Program-made: the position numbers and the translations under genes
Assembly (NCBI GenBank): GCA_964036195.1
Contig: OZ038459.1
Location: forward strand, 23,557,206 to 23,621,205
Source of the DNA: Sphaerolaimus hirsutus
Taxonomy: Eukaryota > Nematoda > Chromadorea > Monhysterida > Sphaerolaimidae
Reading direction: 5' to 3'
DNA length: 64,000 nucleotides
The notes under the pieces: model-generated
Told to the model about the DNA's origin: nothing
Seen by the model: only the letters and a program-made list of their open reading frames with translations
The model's database searches: none
Part shown: positions 12,101 to 24,100 of the stretch, in pieces
How positions within the stretch are numbered: the first letter of the stretch is position 1
Layout of the letters: each line of letters starts with the position of its first letter

Positions 12101-15100
12101 TCTCAAATCAGTTGTTATGCATTTGAGTTTTTCAATTTTTCTTTGAGCGGTGTCGTCAAAATGTGACAAATGTGAGTATACTCTCTGCGGCTTGCGCTGT
12201 GAACTCTACTTATCACGCACCCGCTGCCGCTTATGCCCTATGCTGTGTTAGGCCCGCCTGAAATACATGACTGGTGGGTTTACATGACTAGCGGATTTAC
12301 ATGACTAGTAGGCCTACGTCCTCCAATGGGGTATTTGGGGTTAGGGTTCAAACGGGATCCCGATCCCGATCCCGGATCCCGTGAAATTCCGGGATTTACC
12401 AGTCCCGATCCCGATCCCGAAACCCCAATCCCGATCCCGAAATCTCAAAAATACCAATCCCGATCCCGAAAATTTTCAAATCCCGATCCCGAGAAACTCC
12501 CAAGTCCGGGATCCCGATCCCGGAAAAATTAGTGGAAATTATAAAAAGTGAAATAATGACGTTTTTGCATGCAAAAAAGTGGATGCAAACCCCCAGCGTC
12601 AATTTTATGCCACTTTTCTGGCATCCAACAGTGTTTTGAGACCTTTATGAACAACTGTGAATGCCAGAAAAATGGCCGAAATCTCTATCCCTAGAACCCA
12701 ATCCCGATCCCGGAAAAATGCCTATCCCAATCCCGATCCCGTGTCCCCAATCCCGGCCAATCCCGATCCCGATCCCGAAATCTCAAAAAACCAATCCCGA
12801 TCCCGAAACCCCAATCCCGATCCCGATCCCGAAATCTCAAAAAGTGAATCCCGATCCCGATCCCGAAAAGTCGATCCCGTTTGAACCCTATTTGGGGTTG
12901 GCTTACCCTTCCAAACTGGAACCGAAAATTTGGAAATTCCGAACCTAGTAGACATTCACTTGAATTTTTCAGTCTTTGAACTATGATTACCTCCAGGGCC
13001 GTATCCAGGGGGGGCGGGGGGGGGCTGCAGGACCCCCTTTCCCGGGACGAGACCAGAAAGTGACAGGAAAATGTGACTTTTTCAACGTCAGCGTAAAAAA
13101 TTTTGCGCGCGAGCGCGCATTCTTCGCCAGACATGTGAAGACAACAGGTAATTATCATCAGATTTGCTCCATGTGGCCGCAAATCTTTATAAATACACTC
13201 AACGTTGTGCTTTTTGCTGTTTTGTATGTATATTTACATACATATACAGCGTTCCATGGCGCTGGCGCCAACGCCAATGGCACCATGACGTGGCACCTAC
13301 TAATGGCGCCATCGCCATGGCGCCATTCCGCCACTATGTAGCTAAAATTTTAGGGGTTGAGCCCCCCCCCCCCCTCGCCGGCCTCCGTAAACAAGCAGCC
13401 CCCCCCCCCCCGCTCAAAAATCCTGGATACGTCCCTGATTACCTCTACGATATCATTATGTTTCATTTACCCACCCGACAAAAAATAAGTTCACATTCAA
13501 CATTCACATTTGAACTCAGACATGATGTCGGCTCCATACGACCGGGTATCATCAGTTTTGGAGAAGCAAAAACGCGACCGCCGACGAAAAGCCTATTTGG
13601 ATCCGGCCCGATTCGACGCGGAAGATTATGTCCGAGCGCACGCTTTTGATCCGAAGAAAAAGTTTTCCGAAGACTCCGAGAAACCGACTGAGCTGTATAC
13701 GAAGCATTTGATGGTGGGTTGTTTTTGTTGCTGTTTTGCGTTTTGTACTTTTTTGAGTTGAGTTTACTGAGTTTTGAGTTGACGGAATGGTGCCAGTTAT
13801 AGTGTGTTATAGTTCCAGCTTTTGCGCCTGCGAAAACACCTATGCAAAATAGTTACTGATTGAGAGGCGCCGGTGCCTGGTGCGGTGATTTTGCCATTTC
13901 CGCAAAAATAGTGGATTTATCGACTTTTTCCAGGATAATACGGCATCGACTTCTTCTGAAAATTGTTTCTAATTGTTCAAAAAATGAATATTTTTAAGCA
14001 TTGGGAATTTACATTGGATAAACGTTGAAAAATGGCGAAAAAAATCTGCGCAGCCAATTCTCGATGCCACTTTTGTGCTTCACTCGAATTTCGAAATTTT
14101 GGACTTATCGGCTTTTAGATTTGAAGCTTCAAATGCATAAAAAGTTCCCACTTCACAGGCGTATTTAAACCACGAGTACTCGTGCTTGCGTCCCACTTGG
14201 CTGGCCGAATTTGTGAAGCACGCCGGCGGCGGTCGTTTATTGCCCATCTGCGATATGCTCGATCCTCGTACGTTTTTTTTCAAAAATATGGTTTTGGGTT
14301 TAAAAAAAGTTTTTAAAAACATTGTTATTTTTGCAGAGCGGTCGGTGGTTCGGCGGGGTCGGCGGCCGGATGTGCGGGTGCCCGATGAGATGGCACAGAG
14401 AAGATTGTTGAAAATGCCCGCCATATGTGAGTTGGGTGTTTTAGCTTTTAATTTTATTGGCAGTGTGCCAGCCCAAGATCGATTTTGCGAGTTGTCTAGC
14501 GACGAAGTGCTAGGTTACGACTGGTACGCAGGATTGTTTTTTAAAACGTATTTAAATTTTATTTAAATCAAGCAGCTGAGAATAAATTTCCATCCCTATG
14601 CGGTACGTAGTAAAACGAATTAATCAAAAAGTCTTGTAGATATACTCGGCGGACATGATACTCTGCCCTCGCACTCATTTATGTCCCACGTTGGAAGCAT
14701 GCCAATGATGATAAAGCATACGATTATTGTACAAAAGATGAAAAAATCATTGGTGTAGATAAATAACGTATAGCGTTATAACAGAGATGACTTTTCAACT
14801 TTTTGGAATGAAAATCGCACGCGTAAATTTTTTTTGGCACGCTTCCAGCGGGAACCACGCGTGCAGGGTGTAAAGTGACAGGAGTATACTAGAGTGACGG
14901 GTTAGGGGGAGTAGGCTGTTCAACAATTTTTCCTCGGGGTAAATCGACAGCTGGTGCGTTTTTTCTTGTTTTCTCTTCTGAGGGTTACCCCCTCCCACCT
15001 TGTACCCCCATAAGTGGATAGACGCTAAATATTCACAACTTCACCCTATTTTGCAGACCAATCGAGCAGCAGGAGGTCGCGCGGCTCAGTTCCCGCCTCT

Positions 15101-18100
15101 GTCCCGGACGAGCAGCCGGAAGAAAACAAAATCGAATGGCCCGAAACTTTCGACCAGAGGTTTTTCGCTGAACTGCAGTATGTCGTGCACAAGCCGGCGA
15201 TTGAAGGTATTTTTGGGACGTTTTAAAGACGTTTTCTGCTTTATTGGGCAATGTGCCAAGTCTCCAAGTGGCAAGAAAGTAGGGTTCATTCGGGATTGAC
15301 CGTGCGGGATAGGGGTTTATTTTTTGGGATAGGGATTGTTTTTTGAATTTGTGGTATCAGGTTATGGATTTAGTAATTCACTTCGTAGTTTAACTTTAAT
15401 TTGTATTTATTTTCAGACGTTTTATTGAAATTTTATTAAACGCGTTTTTATGTCTTACCCTGTTCGCAGCGCACCTCAACGCTCGTCTGGCAAAGCGCCA
15501 AGAGCGCCTGGCAGAGTGCCAAAGCGCGGGAAGCCAACTGTACACGTGCGACGTGTGCGCCGAGGACCAGGTGCTGCTCGAGGATCTGTGCTGCTGCAAC
15601 GAAGACCCGAAACACGTTTTCTGTGCTGATTGTGTCGCTGAACACGCCAGGGTCAAGGTCAAGGAAGGTTTGTGCGGGAGGGAGTCAGCTTTTTGTGGTT
15701 TTCATTCAGATGCTATTTTGTATGTAAGGTGCAAAGTGTGGGGGTCGGGGTACCAGTCGCATGCAGATGTAGGATTTTTCCACTGAAAAATCAATAAGCA
15801 AATAAAAAAACCCCACACTGTTCGTGTATTGTTTAGTAACAAGAACCGCTTCTAAAAAATCTAAATTTCTATTTTCGAAAAACCCCTTCTTAAAAAATCG
15901 AAAATCACCTTTTTAAAATCAAAATTGTTAAAAAAACTGAACTGATACCCCCCAGGTTCCCATCGAGTGCCGTGCATGCAGTCCCCCTGCGCGGGCACCT
16001 ACCTGCACTCGGTGCTGTCCAGCTTGTTGTGCAGGGCCGACATGGACACCTTGGACAGGTGCCACTCCCACACCCTGTGAAGAGCCATGTAAAGTGTGAA
16101 ATGACATACAAAGTGCCTAAAGTCATGGAAAATGCCCTGCAAAATTGCAAACATTGTTTTGCCATTCTGCAGGGCTTTTTACATGACTTCAGACACTTTG
16201 CATGACACTTGGCATTTTGCAGGGCACTTACAGGGTGCGGGAGTGCCCAGGTTGGCGGCGCAGAAGGACATCAACTCGTGCGACATCGATGGCCTGTATC
16301 ACTGTCCCTTCTGTCCCTACGCGGCCGTGCCCGATCCTAGTGTCAGGGTTTTTCAGTGTGAAGGCTGTGGCAAAGAGAGTTGCAGGTGGGTGAATGTGAA
16401 AAGTGAAAAGTAAAGTGACTTGTCATTTGATTTTTCACTTTTTTTTCACCTGTAAAAGTGATAAATATGTTGAAAACTCATTTGAATTTTCAGTTTTTAA
16501 CATATTTATCACTTTTTTCAAGTGATAAATCAATTGATAATCAGAAAGTGATAATTATGTTGAAAACTCATTTGAACCTTGAGAACTCGTTGTGCTGCTG
16601 GGGGAGGGGGGAAATGTTTGGGTGCCGACGACATAAGACGACACGCACATAGGCCCGTTTCGCACATAGCATCAGTGTGGTCTGGGTTTATCCATGTGCG
16701 AAACGGGCGTATGTGCGAAACGGGTTTATGTGCGAAATAGGCCTGGTCCAGTCAAAACCTGCGCTTCAATTTTAAGAATTAAAAAAGTCCATTAATTTTC
16801 TTCAGAGAATGCGGGGAGCCGAACCACGTGCCGCTGCGCTGCGAAGAAGTGGAGAAGGACTACGAAACGAAACTGCGCACCTACGTGGAGGAGCAGATGG
16901 CCGAGGCGCTCATCAGGGTCTGCCCCTCCTGCAAAAAGAGGTGCGTCTATGTTTTTGAAAAATAAAATTTAGTGTGCAAAAATTTTGTATCCACAAAGAT
17001 TTTCCTGCTTTTGTTTTTGGGTCAGGCCTATTGCGCATGTATAATCAACCCATTATGCATCTAGACCCATTATAGACGCATATACCTGCAGGGGTAAGAA
17101 ATGCGTGCCGGTTAGGGTTCGGACGATATGACTTTCCGATATCGATATTCGATATTCGATATATTTTTCATTATATTTTTCGATATATTCAATATTTTTT
17201 TCAAAATTTCCGATATTCGATATGAAAAAAACAGTCGATATCCGATATTCGATATTCAATACGATATATTGTCTGAACCCTAGTGCCGGTTCTAGATGCA
17301 TAATGGGTTTACATGCGTAATGGCACAGGGCCGTACCACATTTTTGTTACTTGTCTAACTCCACTAGCCGTCGCCCACACATTGTCTCTACACGCCAGTT
17401 GACACTAAATGTCCTGGTTTCCATCCCAATTTAAAGCTTGCTCACGGGTGACTTTATGCATATTATTGTATACGCATATACTTTGCACCGGCCTTGTACA
17501 TTGCACATAGCACAATTTTTTCCCAACACTACTGCTTGATTAGCAACATGTTTAAACACTTTTGTATTTAAATACCGTTTATCGGCTCGTCAGCAAGCTT
17601 TGAATTGGGATCGGAACCAGTTGACATTTTGCGTCCCTGTCAACTACTGGGTAAGCCCATTTTCCAGTTAGCAAAACTAAGCCTGAAACATCCTCCCATC
17701 ACAGGACCGTGAAAAAGGAAGGCTGCAATCACATGACTTGCGTGTGCGGCGAGCATTTCTGCTACGTGTGCAAGCAGCCCGTGTCGCCCAGGGACCCTTA
17801 CAGGCACTTCAAGGACGGCACGTGCAGCACGCACACTAGTATTGATCAGGTGGGTTTGGGGATGTTTTTAAGGTTTCTTTTTTAAACAGCGCTTTGGATG
17901 ATTTTGAAAAAAAAAACTGATTTTAATTTGAAAAAAAATCTTTAAAAAACGATCTTTTCTATCTTTTTTCTGAAGGCTTTCGAAAAAATTGAAATTTCCG
18001 AACCTCACAAATTTCTAATCCAAAACGTCAGGTTCACGCGGACGTGGCCGAGCGCGCCGGACGCGAGGCGAGGGAAAAGTTTCTGGCGGAAAATCCACAA

Positions 18101-21100
18101 CAGAAAGAGTTCCTGGAGGCGCGCGGAACAGCTGTCCTGGATGGGAATGCCATTGGGAATTTGGTCGATCGGCAGGCGCCCCGCGGCCGCGGGTGGGTTA
18201 TCTTTGCATGTACCGTATTACCTCGAAATACCCCCATGGCCCATTTTGTTTATTATTTCTCCAGCCCATTTGGGGGGGGGGTTCATTCAAGGGGGTGGGG
18301 GGGTAATTCAAGGTAATACGGTACTTGAGCAGCGAGAAATATCCATTTACACCATATCCATTAACATCCATTGAGAAAATCCATTTACATCCAAGAACAA
18401 AGTACACACACGTCATTTTTTTCAATATTCATCTTTCAGTTTGCAATTTGGTATATTTTTTGAGGTGGAGATTCAGATTGTCACATTTCAGGATTTGGGC
18501 TCGGGGTAGGGATCCCGTCTTTAAACTGACTTGCAGGTGTCGAATTTTGCCTTAAGTTTTGCCGTGCAAAATTTCAAATCTCTTGAAAATTTGCCGCTTT
18601 GCAGGGGCCCCGCACAGGTCAGACGAAGGGGAGCTCACGGCGAACACGGGGTATGTTTGAAAAATGTGCCCCTCTGTGTGGTTTGGAGAAGTGCATTTCG
18701 GAGCGTTTTTCGTGCAACGAATTGCGACCGGATTTGCCCAAATTTAAGCTCAAAATCTCTAATTTATTATTCATTCTTTTGCCCATTTTAACTTCAAAAT
18801 CACTTATTCACGTATACTCCAGCGACATTACACCTTACAATGAAATATCCCATATCCCATCTGAATAAAACAACAAACATAAAAAGGTTTTCATTATACA
18901 GGGGTGGGCATTTTCAGCTGCCGCTGGTAAAACGCGATAGCTTGAGCTACAGTTGAGCTATCACAATGAAATTTTTACACAATAGAGTAGACTTCACAGG
19001 GCACCAATTCTGAAGTTTGCTACCCAAACGGTAACATTTTGGGTGAGTTGTGGAACACACAGTTTTTAGTGTAATTTTGTGACTTGACATCTCTTATCTC
19101 GGGACTGGGGGACTATTCGAGAAAATAAAAGAATTCGGTCTTAGCCCCGACCCCAAACCAGGGGTCTCGAATAGGGGGGGTTGGGGGGGGGGGGGGTTAC
19201 CCCTCCCAAACCGCCCAGCTATCTATCTATCCCGAAGGCCGCTCAGCTATCTATCTATCCCGGAGGCAAAATTTTGGGCTACTACCCCCTAAACCCCCCC
19301 CCCCCCCCCAAATCGCCCGGCTATCTACCTATCTGGAGCGATTTTTCAGAAACTATACCCCAATTTTCGCTCAAAATCGCTATTTTTCATACCTATATAT
19401 AGATTTTCACCTCCAAAATCACAAGTTCATGCGTCTAACTGCCCATTTTCAGCTATTTAAAGTACTATATGCTCTTGTATACTCATTTTGAGCTATTTTA
19501 CACCTACTTTGAGCCAGGGGTATCCAGGATTTTGGCCCTCGCGGGGGCTGGATAGATAGCAAATCGCTCCTCCGGAGGGATAGATAGCTTGAAAATTTTT
19601 CTGGGGGGGGGGGGCTGGCGGGGGCACAATATATAGGCTTTCCAAGGTTAAGAAGGCATAAAGTGGAAAAAATCGCTAATAATCAGTTAAAAGTAGCCAA
19701 AAGTAGGTATAAAATGGCTAAAAATAGGTATATAACCATGTATATAGCCGGAAAGCATGATTTTGAAGGTGAAAAACTATAAAATGGTGCGAACATTAGT
19801 GATTTTGAGCGAAAATTGGGGCAAAATTTCTCAAAAACCACTCCAGATAGATAGATAGCTGAGCGATTTGGGGGGGGGGTCTTTTGGGGTAGTAGCCAAA
19901 AATTTTGCCTCGGGATAGATAGATAGCTGAGCGGCCTCCGGGATAGATAGATAGCTGGCCGATTTGGGGGGGGGGGCAGCCCCCCCCCCAGCCCCCCCCC
20001 TAGGAGACCCCTGCTTTGAGCGATTTCTCGCCCTTTTCCTCCTTCTATGCCCCGAAAAAGCCTATATATCGAACCACCACAACCCCCCCCCAACCCCCCC
20101 CCAACCCCCCAGAAAATTTTTCAGCTATCTATCCCTCCGGAGGAGCGATTTGCTATCTATCCAACCACTCGGAGGGTCAAAATTCAAGATACCCCTGCCC
20201 CAAACCCCAACATACTCAAAGGGAATCAAAATCGGGCAATGTTCGACAGAACGGGAAGACACCAAAATACCGGTGACCCACATCCCTAAAATGCCACCCT
20301 CGATTTATCCTATGGGTGACGCCAAGTCATCACAAAATTACACTAAAAACTGTGTGTTCCACAACTCACCCAAAATGTGGCCGTTTGGGTTGCAAACTTC
20401 AGAATAGGTGTCCTATGGAGTCTACTCAATTGTGTAAAATTTTCATTGTGATAGCTCAACTGTAGCTCAAGCTATCGCGTTTTACCAGCGGCAGCTGAAA
20501 ATGCCCACCCCTGTATTTATCAAAGCAATTTATAAAGCTGAAAAAATTTATTTTTATGTTTGTTTTTTATTCATATGGGATATGGTAGATTTAGTTGTGA
20601 GGTGTAATGTCGCTGGAGTATACCTAATAACCTCCTAGCGGTCTCCCCGTCTCGCTCGAACCATTTTCAGAATGTAAAAATAAAATTCCACAAACAAAAT
20701 GATGGTTGCGCAGCGCCGGCGAGTGCGGCATTTGCAAGTGGAAATGGAGCAAATGGAGCAAATGGAACAAATGTTGAGAATGGATCTCCAGGTGCCAATC
20801 CCAGACCCTGTAAAAAGCCCTGTAAAATGTCAAATGTCATGCAAAGTGTCAAAAGTCATGGAAAATGCCCTGCGAAATGGCAACCGAGTTGCCATTTCGC
20901 AGGGCATTTTCCATTACTCTAGACACTTTGCACGACATTTGACATTTTACAGGGCTTTTTACAGGGTCTGGGACTGCCCCCAGGATTTACGACAGCTGCA
21001 GCAAATGCGAGACGATCTGCCGCTCGATGCTCGGCTGCAGCAGCTCCAGGGGCGTGAGGGGCACGTGCAGCAGCTGCGGCAGTTGGAGCAGCAGCAGCGG

Positions 21101-24100
21101 CAGTTGGAGCAGCCGCAGCGGCACTTGGAGCAGCACCGGCGGCAGTTGGAGCGACAGCAGCAGGTGCCAATTTTCTCAAGTGCATCGGTAAAGTGCCAAG
21201 TGTCAAGCAGGAGTATTCTAGATTTCGACCCTCCGGGGGGTTGGATATGGATAGCAAATCGATTCTCCGGAGGGATGGATAGCTGAAAATTTGTTGTTTT
21301 TTTTTGGGGGGGGGGTTTGCGGGGGTTCAATATATAGGTATAGAAGGGAGGAAGAGGAGAAAAATGGCTAAAAGTAGATGAAAATTAGGCAATTAGACGC
21401 ATGAACTAGGTATTTTGTAAATGAACATCTATATAAAGGTATGAGAAATAGCGATTTTGAGCGAAAATTTGGGTATGGTTTCTCAAAAATCACTCAATAT
21501 CCCCCCAACCCCCCCCCCCCCCGTTTCCTACCCCTGGTGTAAAGTCCACTAGTCGACTGACAAGAAAGCAAAAAAGTGACTATTTAAAATACATGTCGCT
21601 TACGTTTACTTCATTTGTTCTGCCACTCATCACTGGACTTTACTCTGCATTTTTCTCAACGAAACTGCGAAAACTCTCAGCGCATGTAAACTCTCAGTAC
21701 ATCTAAGCTCCCGGCGCATGTAAACGCATAGTGCGCATCTATGCACACTATGCGTGTGGTGACAATCAAAGATTCACCAGGCCGCGCCCCGGTGCAAACC
21801 AACTTCCGCGTCTTTTCCTTACTATAGTACTGAAAACCATATTTTTGAGAATTTACTTGATACTCTTGATCTATCATTAGCACTTTTCTATCTACGTTGA
21901 CTTTTTACGTGATTTTTTATTGGAAGTGTGAAGTCACTGTAGGTGGTACGAAAGAGCTGTGGAAAAACTTCCAAGACGGGAGTTGCATACCGCACCGCTG
22001 CCGCACCGGATGCATGCTGGGTGTACAAATGCGCTGAGAGCACATTTACATGCGCAGAGGGTTTACATGCGCTGAGGCACACCGCCAACGAAACACTCTT
22101 TATCATGTGCAGCAGCTGCAAGATGATTTCGAGCGGCAGCAGCGCCATCAACTAGCGCAGCAGCGGCAGCGGCAACAGCAGCAGCAGCTGGCGCAGCAGC
22201 GGCTCCTTGCGCAGCGGGAACACGAGCGCGTCGCGCGGCAGCGGCTGCAAGCTGCGCGGCACCTTGAACTGACGCACAACTTGAGGGGCCACGAGAAGCG
22301 TGAAGGTAAACTGAGAGCCGAACATGCGAACGTGCTGCGGCAGGTTGAGAAGTTGCAGCGGCGGCAGCCGGCGCGTCCAGAAGTGAGTATTTCTGGGCCA
22401 GGGTCTAGTGCACATCTGAACCCGCTACTTTGCATGACCCTCCAATCATCTGGTGCTACCCAATACTCATCTGTGCCCCCTTAGATCTGTACCCAACTTA
22501 ACGTACAAAATCCGGTGCGCCCGGTGCACATGTAGACCTGGGGCCAGATTCAATACTCCCTACAGATTTGTAGGGTAGGGCGTACGCCCGATAGATTTTT
22601 CAAAGTTCAGCCGCATCGACGCACATGAAGCGAGAGCAAGGCGGTTCATAAAATACACGAAACTATCCCTTAACGTCGCCGATATTGCAATCTGACGGTT
22701 ATCGCTTCGATTTTGGCTCGGAAATCACGATTTCGTCATTTCGTGGCCGTCTGCCAATTCGTTTTTTATTTTATTTTGTCGGGCAGGTTACTCGCATAAG
22801 TCGCGCTTTTGTACGCTCGTGCATGCATTTCTTTCTTGTCGCTGCCCTCATGGTTTCGGTTGCAGACAGTGAACACTAAAAAAGTGACCACCTGACTACA
22901 CGAAAGCGTGACCTATGCGAGTAACCCGCCCGACAAAATAAAATAAAAAACGAATTGGCAGACGGCCGAGAAATGTCTAAATCGTGATTTCCGGGCCAAA
23001 ATCGTAGTGATATACGTCATATTGCAATATCGGCAACCTTAAGGGATGGTTTCATATATTTTACAAACCGCCTTGCTCTCGGTGCATGTGCGTCGATGCG
23101 GCGAAACTTTAAAAAATCTGTCGGGCGTACGCCCTACCCTACAAATCTGTAGGGAGTATTAAATCTGGCCCCAGGTGATCGGGGTTTTTACATCTACATT
23201 ATTTTTGATAGTTGGCTATCTGTTTACGAAGCCCGGTGAACGGGGGGGGGGCGGTTTCAGTCCCCCTAAAATTTTACCGACATGGTGACGGAATGGTGTC
23301 ATGCAGGGGGGGGGGGCGGGGGGGGGGGCTGCAGCCCCTCCCCCCTCCCGGGGCGAGACCAGAAAGTGACCGGAAAATGCGACTTTTTCAACTTCAGCGT
23401 GAAAAATTTTGCGCGCAAGCGCGCATTCTTCACCAGACAAGGTATTATTATCAGGTGTTGCTCCATGTGGCCGCAAATCGTTATAAATATACTCAATGTG
23501 GTGCTTTTTGCTGTTTTGTATGTATATTTAAAATACATATACAGCGTTCCATGGCGCTGACGCCAACGCCAATGGCGCCATGCCATGGCGCCTACCAATG
23601 GCGCCATTCCGCCACTATGTAGCTAAAATTTTAGGGGGGGGGCTGAGCCCCCCCTCGCCGGCCTCCGTAAACAAGCAGCACCCCCGCTCAAAAATCCTGG
23701 ATACGTCCCTGGTGTCATGGCGCTGAAGCCTTGGCGTTGGCACCGAAAATTGCTGATGTGTATCTAAATAATTATACATGTAGAGCGATGAGCACGCCAT
23801 TCGGTCGAGGTTATAGAGAATGTACAGCACAAGGACCGATTTACTTGAAAAAAAAATCAGAGTGTTGGAAAAATGCGGGAAAATGGGTCTACATTCACAT
23901 CGGGTCTACATGTGCACCGGCACAGGGCTGAATTAAATGGGGCCGAAGGTATGAGTCTCATTTGGCACTAAGTGTGCAGCCCTCTTGGACAAAAACCCGG
24001 TGCGCATGTAAACCTGGTGCACATGTAGTAGACTCGGTGATTGGGGAGCCAGGGACATTTTTGGGTGGGGCGCTGTTTGTTTACGGAGCCCGGTAAACGT

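Noticed and set aside
12326..12948. Pro-Asp-Pro-rich frames (NPDPDPEIS) here and at 24698-25238, 31155-31460 and 33884-34138
   Set aside because: Translations of the CCCGAT array inside hAT-type MITEs with target duplications; not proteins.
20699..21286. Single 195-codon gene reading straight through 20792-20983
   Set aside because: The open frame crosses an introner-like element whose other genic copies are clearly introns; spliced, the Gln-rich sequence is continuous without the element.
20919..22435. Minus-strand Ala-rich or Cys/Arg-rich frames opposite exons 18 and 19
   Set aside because: Shadows of the CAG/GCAGCGG-rich coding exons on the + strand.
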